The notes beneath the pieces are model-generated. The model was not told the DNA's origin. It worked only from the letters and a program-made list of their open reading frames with translations, and did no database searches. The position numbers and the translations under genes were made by a program. From JADFUS01 sp036653215 (lineage in GTDB: Bacteria > Bacteroidota > Bacteroidia > Bacteroidales > Rikenellaceae): 8,818 nucleotides of DNA. The stretch lies in contig JAVVUK010000069.1 of NCBI GenBank assembly GCA_036653215.1, positions 1 to 8,818 on the forward strand, written 5' to 3'. Positions 1 to 6,860 of the stretch are shown piece after piece (position 1 is the stretch's first letter; every line of letters begins with the position of its first letter).

Positions 1-439
1 AGACGGAGGTTTCACCTTCCAAAGCAGCCGATATAAAGAGGCTCTTTCGTGGAGTGATAATGTTGATATAGAACCTCAAAAACATATGTTCCGTGCTCCC
101 GACACCTATGGATATGTAACACTTAATTATCTTCCTATAAAACGTCTCTCGGCTTCAGTGACGGCAAACTATACTGGAAGTATGCTTGTCCAACATTATA
201 AAGGGTATATAGCTGAAGATAAAGAGACTAAAACTCCTAATTTCTGGGATTTGGGGTTGAGGTTGGCCTATGATTTAAAAATTTCACAACAGGTAAATCT
301 TCAATTTAGCGGTGGCGTTAAAAATGTATTAGACTCTTTTCAAAAAGATATAGATAGAGGGGTTTCTCGTGATGCTAAGTATATATATGGACCTTCAATG
401 CCACGTACTTATTTCTTTGGTCTTAAGTTAACGATTTAA
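1..439 (+). CDS. TonB-dependent outer-membrane receptor, C-terminal fragment (5' end outside window)
   Basis: The reading frame is open from base 2 to the TAA at 437-439 and has no start in the window, so this is the last ~145 residues of a longer protein. An internal ATG at 86 is not the real start, because codons before it already read as receptor sequence (DGGFTFQSSRYKEALSW). The text alternates aromatic and polar residues as in outer-membrane beta-strands (YGYVTLNYLP, LSASVTANYTGSM, LGLRLAYDL), contains the NVLDSF turn seen near the end of these barrels, and finishes with strand YFFGLKLTI. Family knowledge: the C-terminal barrel of a TonB-dependent receptor, energised by TonB-ExbBD, takes up metal chelates, cofactors or glycans. 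The fragment resembles the FepA/CirA-like class more than SusC, but plug and signal peptide are missing, so the substrate cannot be told. It is convergent with the doxX-like gene, with only 16 bp between the two stop codons. Confidence 0.85.
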   Translation, partial: DGGFTFQSSRYKEALSWSDNVDIEPQKHMFRAPDTYGYVTLNYLPIKRLSASVTANYTGSMLVQHYKGYIAEDKETKTPNFWDLGLRLAYDLKISQQVNLQFSGGVKNVLDSFQKDIDRGVSRDAKYIYGPSMPRTYFFGLKLTI

Positions 440-449
440 TAATTACAAA

Positions 450-463
450 CTGTTTTTAAACAG
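450..463 (-). terminator. Weak hairpin at the end of the minus-strand gene block
   Basis: CTGTTT (450-455) and AAACAG (458-463) are perfectly complementary and straddle the DoxX stop codon. In minus-strand RNA the stem of 5-6 bp is followed by TTTGTAATTATT. It could end the receptor-kinase-marC-doxX transcript, but the stem is short, AT-rich and its T-tract is interrupted, so termination is uncertain. Confidence 0.28.
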
Positions 464-929
464 ACTTTAAGATGTGTCTTGCAGTTTTCTCTGTGGGGCA
501 CATTTTTGTTTTTCTATGTTTAAATATCACTCTATCTAATGAATATTCGCCTCCCCCAATGGCATAAATTGCGATATAGATAATCATATATAGAAGAGCC
601 AATTCTTTGGATTCGAATGGTGCGTTCATCTGAACAACAAATATTAAGGTTGCCATATTTAATATTAGAGGTATAAGTGCCAATCGAGTAAATAACCCAA
701 ATAAAACTAAGATGGAACATCCTACTTCTGCAATGATAGTCAATGTTAATGATGTTGCCGATCCAAGTCCTATTGGGTCTGCAAAAGTGTACGATAAAAC
801 GTCAAACGACATAATTTTCGGTATTCCATGTGTTAATATGGCTCCGCTTATTATTATCCTTAACATAAAAGACACGAAAGATAAGCCACAATATTGAAGT
901 GGTAAGGCTGAAAAAAGAATACGTTTCAT
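456..929 (-). CDS. DoxX family integral membrane protein
   Basis: This 157-residue protein has the DoxX layout of four hydrophobic segments (about residues 17-37, 56-80, 82-100 and 108-126). Visible family motifs are SGAILTHGIPKI near residues 28-39, the AE..CSILVLFGLFTRLALIP stretch at about 67-87, and ELALLY followed by GGGEYSLDR at about 109-133. A basic tail follows the last helix, as expected for a cytoplasmic end. The Met at 929 is chosen because DoxX proteins of this phylum commonly begin with a short MK..LF segment before the first helix. DoxX proteins are inner-membrane proteins; some relatives are subunits of quinone oxidoreductases or are tied to thiol and redox stress, but most have no proven function, so none is assigned. 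It is the last gene of the minus-strand block, 57 bp after marC, with an inverted repeat in that gap. No good promoter of its own is seen. Confidence 0.85.
   Translation of the reverse strand: MKRILFSALPLQYCGLSFVSFMLRIIISGAILTHGIPKIMSFDVLSYTFADPIGLGSATSLTLTIIAEVGCSILVLFGLFTRLALIPLILNMATLIFVVQMNAPFESKELALLYMIIYIAIYAIGGGEYSLDRVIFKHRKTKMCPTEKTARHILKSV
469..513 (+). terminator. Probable intrinsic terminator of the left receptor gene, inside the 3' end of the facing DoxX gene
   Basis: Bases 469-484 pair with 491-506 as a continuous 16-bp stem around a 6-base loop (485-490). Eleven pairs are Watson-Crick and five are G-U. The stem is followed by T-rich DNA (TTTTTGTTTTTC, 503-514). The G-U pairs form only in the plus-strand transcript; in minus-strand RNA they become A-C mismatches, so the structure favours transcripts from the left receptor gene, 30 nt after its stop. 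It overlaps the last DoxX codons. No folding energy was calculated. Confidence 0.5.
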
Positions 930-938
930 CGCTCAAAA

Positions 939-972
939 TGTTTGTTAGATTTTACTTATACTATAACAAACA
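939..972 (-). promoter_or_regulatory. Perfect 9-bp inverted repeat between marC and doxX (attenuator, terminator or operator candidate)
   Basis: TGTTTGTTA (939-947) and TAACAAACA (964-972) are exact reverse complements separated by 16 bases. Read on the minus strand, the dyad begins 14 nt after the marC stop, is followed at once by TTTTGAGCG, and then by the doxX ATG at 929. A transcript coming from marC would form a hairpin plus short U-run just before doxX. The stem is AT-rich (2 G/C pairs of 9) and the loop is large, so full termination is doubtful; partial attenuation, RNA processing or protein binding are alternatives. Confidence 0.45.
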
Positions 973-986
973 ACGAGCCAAAGATG

Positions 987-1598
987 TTAAATTGTGGTTT
1001 GTATAAAGGTGTGTATGCCGTTAAAAATCATTTGGGTTCCTATGGCAGCAACGATAAGACCAGTGATGCGTATCATGGGTAGCATGATGTTGTGTTTTAC
1101 CAATACCCCTGCTATGTGTCGAGCGTTACGCATGATGATAAGGTTGAGGAGTATGGCAACGGTTACGGCAATCAAAGTAGTAAATTGACCATATATTGAA
1201 GGCATAGTCACAACGGCTGTTATCGTTGCAGGACCTGCAATCATAGGCACAGCAATAGGCACTGCAATTATATCTTCAATGCGTGTCCCTTTGTCCAAAT
1301 TTAGAAAAGCACCTTTCTGAAGACCCATAAAACCATTATAGAAAAGTACAACTCCGCAAGTGATCTGAAAGGCATATATCTGAAGGTTAAATATATAGTT
1401 TAATATTACGTCTCCTAAAAATAGAAATAAGATAAGTATTCCAAGTGCTGTGATGGTCGCTTTAGTGACTATCTTTTTCAACTCGGCAGGAGTATATTTA
1501 TCTTGTATGGAAAATACGACAAATAGTTTTTGTATAGGATTTACAAGGGCTAAAAATGCAAAAAAAGCACTAAAAAAGAGCTTGGGGTCAAAAGTCAT
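987..1598 (-). CDS. MarC family (UPF0056) integral membrane protein
   Basis: A 203-residue protein of usual length for the MarC family, with about six hydrophobic segments. Family signatures are visible: FLALVNPIQKLFVVFS in the first segment (residues 15-30), YAFQITCGVVLFYNG (75-89), IAVPIAVPMIAGPATITAVV (111-130) and IRITGLIVAAIGTQMIFNGI (176-195). MarC proteins sit in the inner membrane. The name comes from a supposed link to multiple antibiotic resistance that was not upheld in Escherichia coli, and no substrate is established, so I do not infer resistance. The ATG at 1598 lies 9 bp after the TAA of the sensor-kinase gene, in AT-rich sequence with no Shine-Dalgarno motif. That spacing strongly suggests co-transcription and perhaps translational coupling with the kinase. 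The doxX-like gene follows 57 bp downstream. Confidence 0.9.
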   Translation of the reverse strand: MTFDPKLFFSAFFAFLALVNPIQKLFVVFSIQDKYTPAELKKIVTKATITALGILILFLFLGDVILNYIFNLQIYAFQITCGVVLFYNGFMGLQKGAFLNLDKGTRIEDIIAVPIAVPMIAGPATITAVVTMPSIYGQFTTLIAVTVAILLNLIIMRNARHIAGVLVKHNIMLPMIRITGLIVAAIGTQMIFNGIHTFIQTTI

Positions 1599-1607
1599 AT
1601 TTAAAAT

Positions 1608-3518
1608 TTATTTGTTTATCGGTATTATAAAGACAACTTTTGTGCCTTGTGTGTAATCAGGATCGATAAATATCCTACCGCCAAATTTGGTGATAATTTG
1701 TTTAGAGATAGCAAGACCTAAGCCTGTGCCTTGACCAAAGTCATTTACCTTTTCAAATCTCTCAAACACCTTGTTTTGTAACTCTGAAGGTATTCCTATC
1801 CCTGTGTCTGAGACGGCGAATATGCAATTGTCGTTTTCCACTTTTAATGACATTGTTATGTTTCCCTCTGTGGTAAATTTGTAGGCGTTTGTCATTAAGT
1901 TAATCAACACTTGAGCAAGGCGTTTACGATCTATATTTAAGATAAAGCTATCTAATGAAGAGTCTAATATAATATCTAAGCCTATTGTGTTTCGATGGTT
2001 TGTTGTGTATATAACCTCTCTCATTAAAGGTATGATGTCCGTATCTTCGTTATTGAATGATATAGAGGTTGCCTGAAGCCTTGAGATGTCGAGGATGTCA
2101 TTTATGAGGGTTAATAACATCTCTGTATTAGACTTTATTATCGATTTATAAGAGTCTCTTTCTTCGTCTGTGGTGTCGTCTTCACATATGATAGACGAAA
2201 ATCCTGCAATAGCGTTTAGGGGAGTTCTTATCTCATGGCTCATGTTGGCAAGGAACGATGTTTTTAAAGCGTCCGACTCTTCGGCTTTTTCTTTCGCAGC
2301 AATAAGCTCTAACTCTCTTGTTTTAAGTCTATCTTTTAACCTTTTATTTCTTATGTATAAAAACAAGATGAATATTATGATGCCTATGAGTAATAAAAGT
2401 ATTGTTGAACCTACATATATGTATTTTTGATATTCCAACAACTTAGCCTCAGTCATGTCTGTTATGACGCTTCCTTTTGGAAGTTGATATTGTTTAATAC
2501 CATATTTTTTCAACATCCCATTATCGAAATGGTATTCATATTGAGGATCTATAAACTTAATAGCAGTAGAGTCTCCATTATAGAAATCTATAATTTGCCT
2601 TGCTATCTCTTTAGCATGGTTGTCATAGATGGGCATGGCTCCTCCTATTGCTAAAGAGCCAATTCCAATGCCCGATATTGTAAACACAGGGTTTTCAGTT
2701 AAGGAGAGGAGCTCTTTTAATGAACTGTGCATAAGATATTGCCCTTTATCACCTGTGCGCCATGTGCCTAATATGATAACGCTATTGTCTGGCAATTTGG
2801 AAATTCGCTTTTCAATCACATCTATGCCATCTCTTGCATCAAGCAAGGTATACGACAAATCATTCTCTCTTTCCATCTTCGAAATAAAGAGAGATTGTAG
2901 AGAGATCCCTCCGTATGTGTTGTCTGAAATTAAAGCTATGTTTTTGACGTTTGAATATATCGTCTTTATGAGATCTATGTTTTTCTGAACGTCATATCTG
3001 TTAAGAGCACCTCCGGAATGACCAAATTTATCGGCCATTTTTATAAAATTTAAAGTTTGAGGATATTTTGGTAGAGTATCGCCGCTTATATATATTCCGT
3101 TTTCGCTGGCTATCGATCCGAAAAACGGAACATTAGGTCTGTCGTTGCCAAGAGAGAGGTATGTCGCCCATGCTTCTTGTCCCAATAAGATAACAGCTTT
3201 GACATTAGTATCTTTATATTTATTGAAGACTTGATTGAAAGTGCTTTGCCATGTTGCTGCTTCGTCTATTCCTTTAAAATTTAAGTCTTCAATAAAAATA
3301 TTATATTCGGTGCTTTTAGATACTATCGTAGATTCGAAATCAGAGATAAAACGATTCATCCTTTTTATATCAGGATTATATGATGATAATATTAAAATTG
3401 CTTTTTTCTCAGTTGGACTTACTCCACTATCCATTTCTTCTCCGTATGTGACGTTGGAAAACATACAGATAAATAGAAATAAAATTATATATAAATATTG
3501 TTTTTTGTTCATAAACAT
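1608..3518 (-). CDS. Membrane sensor histidine kinase with periplasmic ABC-type substrate-binding-like domain
   Basis: This 636-residue protein has an N-terminal signal or anchor helix (about 7-22). A periplasmic region (about 38-345) follows, beginning KAILILSSYNPD and containing VKAVILLGQEAW, PFFGSIASEN, VKNIALISDNTYGG and NSVIILGTWR; this repeating alpha/beta pattern resembles ABC transporter substrate-binding proteins. A membrane helix lies at about 366-389, then a charged linker (390-418). The kinase core is complete: H-box with His428 (SHEIRTPLNA), N-box Asn544, G1 DTGIGIP at 571-577, F-box FERFEK at 585-590 and G2 GQGTGLGLA at 595-603. There is no receiver domain and no response regulator in the window, so its phosphotransfer partner is elsewhere. 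Inference: ligand binding in the periplasm controls autophosphorylation, possibly reporting a compound handled by the receptor encoded 67 bp upstream. A second in-frame ATG at 3512 is an equally possible start. Kinase role is certain; the ligand is unknown. Confidence 0.92.
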   Translation of the reverse strand: MFMNKKQYLYIILFLFICMFSNVTYGEEMDSGVSPTEKKAILILSSYNPDIKRMNRFISDFESTIVSKSTEYNIFIEDLNFKGIDEAATWQSTFNQVFNKYKDTNVKAVILLGQEAWATYLSLGNDRPNVPFFGSIASENGIYISGDTLPKYPQTLNFIKMADKFGHSGGALNRYDVQKNIDLIKTIYSNVKNIALISDNTYGGISLQSLFISKMERENDLSYTLLDARDGIDVIEKRISKLPDNSVIILGTWRTGDKGQYLMHSSLKELLSLTENPVFTISGIGIGSLAIGGAMPIYDNHAKEIARQIIDFYNGDSTAIKFIDPQYEYHFDNGMLKKYGIKQYQLPKGSVITDMTEAKLLEYQKYIYVGSTILLLLIGIIIFILFLYIRNKRLKDRLKTRELELIAAKEKAEESDALKTSFLANMSHEIRTPLNAIAGFSSIICEDDTTDEERDSYKSIIKSNTEMLLTLINDILDISRLQATSISFNNEDTDIIPLMREVIYTTNHRNTIGLDIILDSSLDSFILNIDRKRLAQVLINLMTNAYKFTTEGNITMSLKVENDNCIFAVSDTGIGIPSELQNKVFERFEKVNDFGQGTGLGLAISKQIITKFGGRIFIDPDYTQGTKVVFIIPINK

Positions 3519-3545
3519 ATCGTCTGATTTTCAGAGTCGGATCTA

Positions 3546-3553
3546 CAAATTTA
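3546..3553 (-). promoter_or_regulatory. Possible -7 element before the sensor kinase gene
   Basis: On the minus strand, 3553 to 3546 reads TAAATTTG, matching the Bacteroides TAnnTTTG element, and would start RNA about 20 nt before the kinase ATG. No TTTG is found at the expected -33 position, so this is weak. Between it and the gene lies a small dyad, TCTGA-TTT-TCAGA (3523-3535). The 67-bp gap after the receptor gene is otherwise compatible with simple read-through. Confidence 0.22.
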
Positions 3554-3585
3554 ATAAAACTTTTGTATTACGTGACTTTTATTTT

Positions 3586-5961
3586 CTAAAATGACATTTT
3601 TATACCTGCGCTCCATGTTCGACCAAAGCCATACCAAACCATAGCACTCTCTTTGGTATGTGTCTTACCATCTTGTGCGTCTGAGATGTATTTAGTGTCG
3701 AAAAGATTATTTACATTACCTACAAGTTGCATAACGACAGATTTTATCCTAAATCCATATGTGATGCTTAAATCAAAGGTAGAGTAGTTTGGTAGTTTCC
3801 ATGGTTGCATCCTATCTTCGGGGTTTGTGCGGTCTTCAGGGACAAAATCAGCATAGTTACGACCGTAAAAATTATAGTCTAAAGCTATCATTGTAAATGG
3901 CAGTGGACGACAAGTAATCCCTAACATAGCACTCATCTGTGGAGCATTCCCGACATACAACCCATCGATATAAGCGTTGTAATCACCTATGTGGTTTTCA
4001 TTTTCGTCATACATGGAGAAATTTACGTCGTTAGCCCATTTCCAATCTCCATATGTGAAAAATCCATTTACCTCTAACCACTTTAGTGGAGTATAGTCTA
4101 CCGTTACTTCAATACCTTTATGAATAGCATCAATATTTGGAATATAAGCCTTAGGACCGTTCCAGCTGCCTATGTTTTTAGCAACACTCTTGTCCATCCA
4201 TTTTGTGTAATATCCTGTCAGATTGACTCTTATAGTGCGGTTGTGAAAGGTGTATCCTACTTCTGCTGTACCTATCTTCTCGTTTTTCAGATCTGCTATT
4301 GGGTCGTTATCTACATAAATGTTATTAAACATAGGAGCTTTTGTGATATAACCTCCGTTTACATAAACATTATGGTTTTCTGTGATAGCATAGTTTACAC
4401 CTGCTTTTGTTGTGAAAGGAACGAATGTCTTCCATGGCGTTTCTCTTTTAGAGATAGGATATTTCTCAGGGTCTGAATATATCCCATAACGTCCCACATC
4501 TTCCCTCTTATAAAAATTAGGATTTACAGATACGGTTATAAAAGCACGGAATTTATCGTCACTATATTCTAATTCCCCATAAGCTCCGGTCCATAAAATA
4601 TAACTTGTATTATCTAATCCAACTTTGTCACCAACGCCTAACTTCATCTCCTTATCTCGCCATGCTAAAGAAGCATCTTTAAAATATGAACCTCCTAAAA
4701 GATCTGTAATCTCGTCATAGTGATCCCCTTTATAATACCTAATATCTATACCTGTCGATAGATTTAGGTTCTTACATAATATGCGGTTGTAGTTAGAGTT
4801 TAAGCCATACCAGTCGTGTGAGTTTGTGCCCATAGTGAATATGGCTGTCGAGCCGGTTTCCGACTTGCGATTTGCCTCCATCACTGGCAAATAATCTATC
4901 AACCCATCTGGAGTGAGCGATGAGTTGTCGTTAGGTCTTCCTGTTTTGTAGTTATATTGAAGCATACTCGCATCTTTGCCATATACTTTACGTCCGCCAC
5001 CGTTTGCAAGAGATACGTATATGACAGTATTTAGGCTTGATTTCTCATCAATAGTCCAGAAATGGTTTAATGATATTTGAGGTTTGTGGTATTTGTTATA
5101 TCCAGAATAGCTACCTACAACCTCTCCGTTTATATATCCATAAGAGGTGTTCATACGAATGCCGTCCCTATTATTGTCATAGTCTTCTATGAGTTGTCTG
5201 TTACCTCTTCTGTTGTGCCATTGTGGTGCACCAAAGGCAGTGAGAGATAAGATATGGTTGTTTTTAATCTTCTTTGTTATGTTAGCAAAATAATTCCACG
5301 CCTTAAAGTTAGTGCCATTTACATATCCGTCGCCACCACTATACGACCCTAAGAGAGAGAAAGACCATCCTTTGTTAAGCATCCCCGATGAAAACATGAC
5401 ACTTCCTTTCTGATAGCCATCGTTTCCCACTCCGTAAAAGACAGAGCCATTTTGTGTCATCTCGCTGCTCCTTGTGATTATGTTGACGCTTCCTCCCACA
5501 GAGTTAACTCCTGTTTTTGATAACCCTAAGCCTCGTTGAATTTGAATAGAATTTGTGACATCGGCAAGACCTGCCCAGTTTGACCAATATACAGCCCCAT
5601 TTTCCATTCCGTTAACAGGAACCCCATTAATAAGAACAGCTATGTTTTCAGAGCCAAAGCCACGCATCGATAATCGAGAATCTCCATATCCACCGCCTTG
5701 TTTTGTGGCGTAAATGGAAGGTGTCTTTTTTAAAATTTCCGGAAATTCCTGTACACTAAGTCGAGTGAAAATATCGTTAGAGTTGATGTTAGAAACGCTA
5801 ATGGCATTGCGATTGTCTTCTTTAGCATAAGAAGCAAAAATTTTAACTTCATCAAGACCTATGGTCATATATTCGGTAGTATCTTGTTGTGTGTTTTTGC
5901 TTTGAGCAAACATAGAATATGACAACAAGATAGCAGTAGTTATTAATAAAGGTTTCTTCAT
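3586..5961 (-). CDS. TonB-dependent outer-membrane receptor, ligand unknown
   Basis: From the ATG at 5961 the product is 791 residues. It starts with a typical signal peptide (MKKPLLITTAILLSYSMFAQ), a short spacer, a likely TonB box near residues 35-42 (IGLDEVKI), and a plug domain to about residue 163 with LKKTPSIYATKQGG, RLSMRGFGSENIAVLINGVP, VYWSNWAGL, IQIQRGLGLSKTG and SVGGSVNIITR. The remainder is a ~22-strand barrel with LVGNVNNLFDTKYIS near the end and a terminal aromatic (AGIKMSF). It lacks the N-terminal carboxypeptidase-regulatory-like domain common in SusC proteins, and no SusD gene is beside it, which argues against a polysaccharide-utilisation locus. A metal chelate, cofactor or small organic ligand is more likely. 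Upstream in-frame ATGs (6021, 5982) were rejected: they would put extra residues before the signal peptide and lie upstream of the transcription start predicted from the 5985-6017 promoter. It is the first gene of the minus-strand block. Confidence 0.93.
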   Translation of the reverse strand: MKKPLLITTAILLSYSMFAQSKNTQQDTTEYMTIGLDEVKIFASYAKEDNRNAISVSNINSNDIFTRLSVQEFPEILKKTPSIYATKQGGGYGDSRLSMRGFGSENIAVLINGVPVNGMENGAVYWSNWAGLADVTNSIQIQRGLGLSKTGVNSVGGSVNIITRSSEMTQNGSVFYGVGNDGYQKGSVMFSSGMLNKGWSFSLLGSYSGGDGYVNGTNFKAWNYFANITKKIKNNHILSLTAFGAPQWHNRRGNRQLIEDYDNNRDGIRMNTSYGYINGEVVGSYSGYNKYHKPQISLNHFWTIDEKSSLNTVIYVSLANGGGRKVYGKDASMLQYNYKTGRPNDNSSLTPDGLIDYLPVMEANRKSETGSTAIFTMGTNSHDWYGLNSNYNRILCKNLNLSTGIDIRYYKGDHYDEITDLLGGSYFKDASLAWRDKEMKLGVGDKVGLDNTSYILWTGAYGELEYSDDKFRAFITVSVNPNFYKREDVGRYGIYSDPEKYPISKRETPWKTFVPFTTKAGVNYAITENHNVYVNGGYITKAPMFNNIYVDNDPIADLKNEKIGTAEVGYTFHNRTIRVNLTGYYTKWMDKSVAKNIGSWNGPKAYIPNIDAIHKGIEVTVDYTPLKWLEVNGFFTYGDWKWANDVNFSMYDENENHIGDYNAYIDGLYVGNAPQMSAMLGITCRPLPFTMIALDYNFYGRNYADFVPEDRTNPEDRMQPWKLPNYSTFDLSITYGFRIKSVVMQLVGNVNNLFDTKYISDAQDGKTHTKESAMVWYGFGRTWSAGIKMSF

Positions 5962-5984
5962 ATTTATTAATGTTGGTAACATTG

Positions 5985-6017
5985 CAAATATAATGTAATT
6001 ATTATGAATAATACAAA
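5985..6017 (-). promoter_or_regulatory. Bacteroides-type promoter of the receptor-kinase-marC-doxX block
   Basis: Reading the minus strand, TTTG (6017-6014), a 21-bp spacer and TATATTTG (5992-5985) match the phylum's primary-sigma consensus TTTG-N19-21-TAnnTTTG. Transcription would begin near 5979, leaving a leader of about 18-20 nt before the ATG at 5961. This supports that start over the upstream ATGs. Confidence 0.65.
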
Positions 6018-6024
6018 TCACTAA

Positions 6025-6052
6025 ATTCGTACTAAAAAACTAAAGTGCGAAT
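6025..6052. repeat. Inverted repeat between alkD and the receptor promoter (terminator or operator candidate)
   Basis: ATTCGTACT (6025-6033) and AGTGCGAAT (6044-6052) form a 9-bp dyad around a 10-base centre; eight pairs are Watson-Crick and the sixth (6030/6047) is T-G. It begins 7 bp upstream of the -33 box of the receptor promoter and lies 22 bp after the alkD stop. As minus-strand RNA, one arm pair becomes A-C and the sequence after the stem is only moderately T-rich, so it is an imperfect terminator for alkD. Its place just upstream of the promoter also suits an activator or repressor site. Confidence 0.4.
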
Positions 6053-6074
6053 ATTGCGGAGTTGAAAAGATCGA

Positions 6075-6791
6075 CTAATGTTTCTTTTTCATAGCTTCTG
6101 ATTTCAACTCTTTCGGCATTTTCTCGATGGCGTAACGTAGTGATGTGCGAGGCATAACATCACGTTTCGACATCACATAATCGAAAACTTCATTTGTATG
6201 TTGCTCGGTGGCTGCTTTAAGAAGCCACCCATAACCTTTTTGTACCATGTCGTCTTTGTCGAGTAAAAGAAGATCTGCAATTTCAAATATGTCGCTTAAA
6301 AAGGCTCCTTTTTTTGCAGGAACGATAAGAGAAACGGCAGCCGCACGACGTAACCACCTATTTGATGAAGATGTCCATCTTTTTAGATCGCTGATAAACT
6401 CAGGATACATAACGACAATCTCTCCAACAGTGTGGTTGCAAAAAGTGTCGCACGTAGCCCAATTCGTTACATATTGCGTAATCCAATTTTCAAATGTAGT
6501 GAAGTCTTCTTTTGTAAATTCTTTTTTCATAGATAAAGACCACCGACAAGCTATTATCCCTTCTTCCAAATACATAGATCGCCATAGCTGCTCACAGAAA
6601 TAGAATACCTCTTTTTTGGATGTTCCTTTTATGAGTTTTAGATAAGCATTACTTGTCTTTTGAAGATCAATACTCTTAATTCCATAAATTTTTATCTCTT
6701 CTTTAAAAAAAGTAAGGCTTGAGGTTTTTGTCTTCTCATCACTTGCGGCAATGAGCTCTGCACGTAAGTTTCTAATAATTGTGTTTTCCAT
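6075..6791 (-). CDS. DNA alkylation repair protein, AlkD-like HEAT-repeat glycosylase
   Basis: A 238-residue, all-helical protein of usual AlkD length. AlkD enzymes remove positively charged alkylated bases such as 3-methyladenine and 7-methylguanine from DNA, cupping the helix in HEAT-like repeats instead of flipping the base into a pocket. The key region YVTNWATCDTFCNHTVG (residues 107-123) supplies Trp111 and Asp115, matching the Trp/Asp pair of characterised AlkD. Arg148 in NRWLRRAAAVSLI and Trp189 in KGYGWLLKAA match the other DNA-contacting residues, so activity is likely retained. The ATG at 6791 is followed by the expected N-terminal helix; no Shine-Dalgarno motif or strong promoter was found upstream (nearest is TATCTTTA, 6816-6809 on the minus strand, without a -33 box). 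The gene is divergent from the hybrid kinase and lies 113 bp before the receptor start. A link to the receptor block is not evident; it is probably a housekeeping neighbour. Confidence 0.9.
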   Translation of the reverse strand: MENTIIRNLRAELIAASDEKTKTSSLTFFKEEIKIYGIKSIDLQKTSNAYLKLIKGTSKKEVFYFCEQLWRSMYLEEGIIACRWSLSMKKEFTKEDFTTFENWITQYVTNWATCDTFCNHTVGEIVVMYPEFISDLKRWTSSSNRWLRRAAAVSLIVPAKKGAFLSDIFEIADLLLLDKDDMVQKGYGWLLKAATEQHTNEVFDYVMSKRDVMPRTSLRYAIEKMPKELKSEAMKKKH

Positions 6792-6830
6792 ATACTTGGT
6801 TTCTGGCGTAAAGATATGAAAATATAGGTT

Positions 6831-6860
6831 TTTGTATATTGTATTTTTATTTTATCTTTG
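6831..6860 (+). promoter_or_regulatory. Candidate promoter for the hybrid histidine kinase
   Basis: TTTG (6831-6834), an 18-bp spacer and TATCTTTG (6853-6860) resemble the Bacteroides promoter, one base short of the usual spacing, giving a leader of about 57 nt. A second -7-like element, TATTTTTG (6886-6893), lies closer to the gene but lacks a correctly spaced TTTG. A small palindrome, CTATT-AA-AATAG (6862-6873), lies near the predicted start site. The rest of the 132-bp divergent intergenic region is plain AT-rich DNA. Confidence 0.4.

Noticed and set aside
532..1188. Small open frames inside the doxX and marC genes (61-64 codons)
   Set aside because: They overlap well-supported membrane-protein genes in other frames or strands and look like no known protein.
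987..1598. MarC as a multiple-antibiotic-resistance determinant
   Set aside because: The family name is historical; the resistance role was not upheld and nothing nearby suggests drug resistance.
1608..3518. Sensor kinase as an ABC transporter component
   Set aside because: The binding-protein-like region is fused to a transmembrane kinase, and no permease or transporter ATPase gene is present.
2170..3594. Several plus-strand open frames of 75-119 codons across the sensor kinase gene
   Set aside because: They overlap a gene with intact catalytic motifs on the other strand, have no recognisable domains and read as antisense shadows.
3586..5961. SusC-type glycan importer of a polysaccharide-utilisation locus
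   Set aside because: There is no carboxypeptidase-regulatory-like N-terminal domain, no SusD gene and no carbohydrate-active enzyme nearby.
1..6021. Left receptor fragment and the 791-residue receptor as two halves of one broken gene
   Set aside because: They lie on opposite strands, both have their own complete C-terminal strand, and their sequences are clearly different; they are separate genes.
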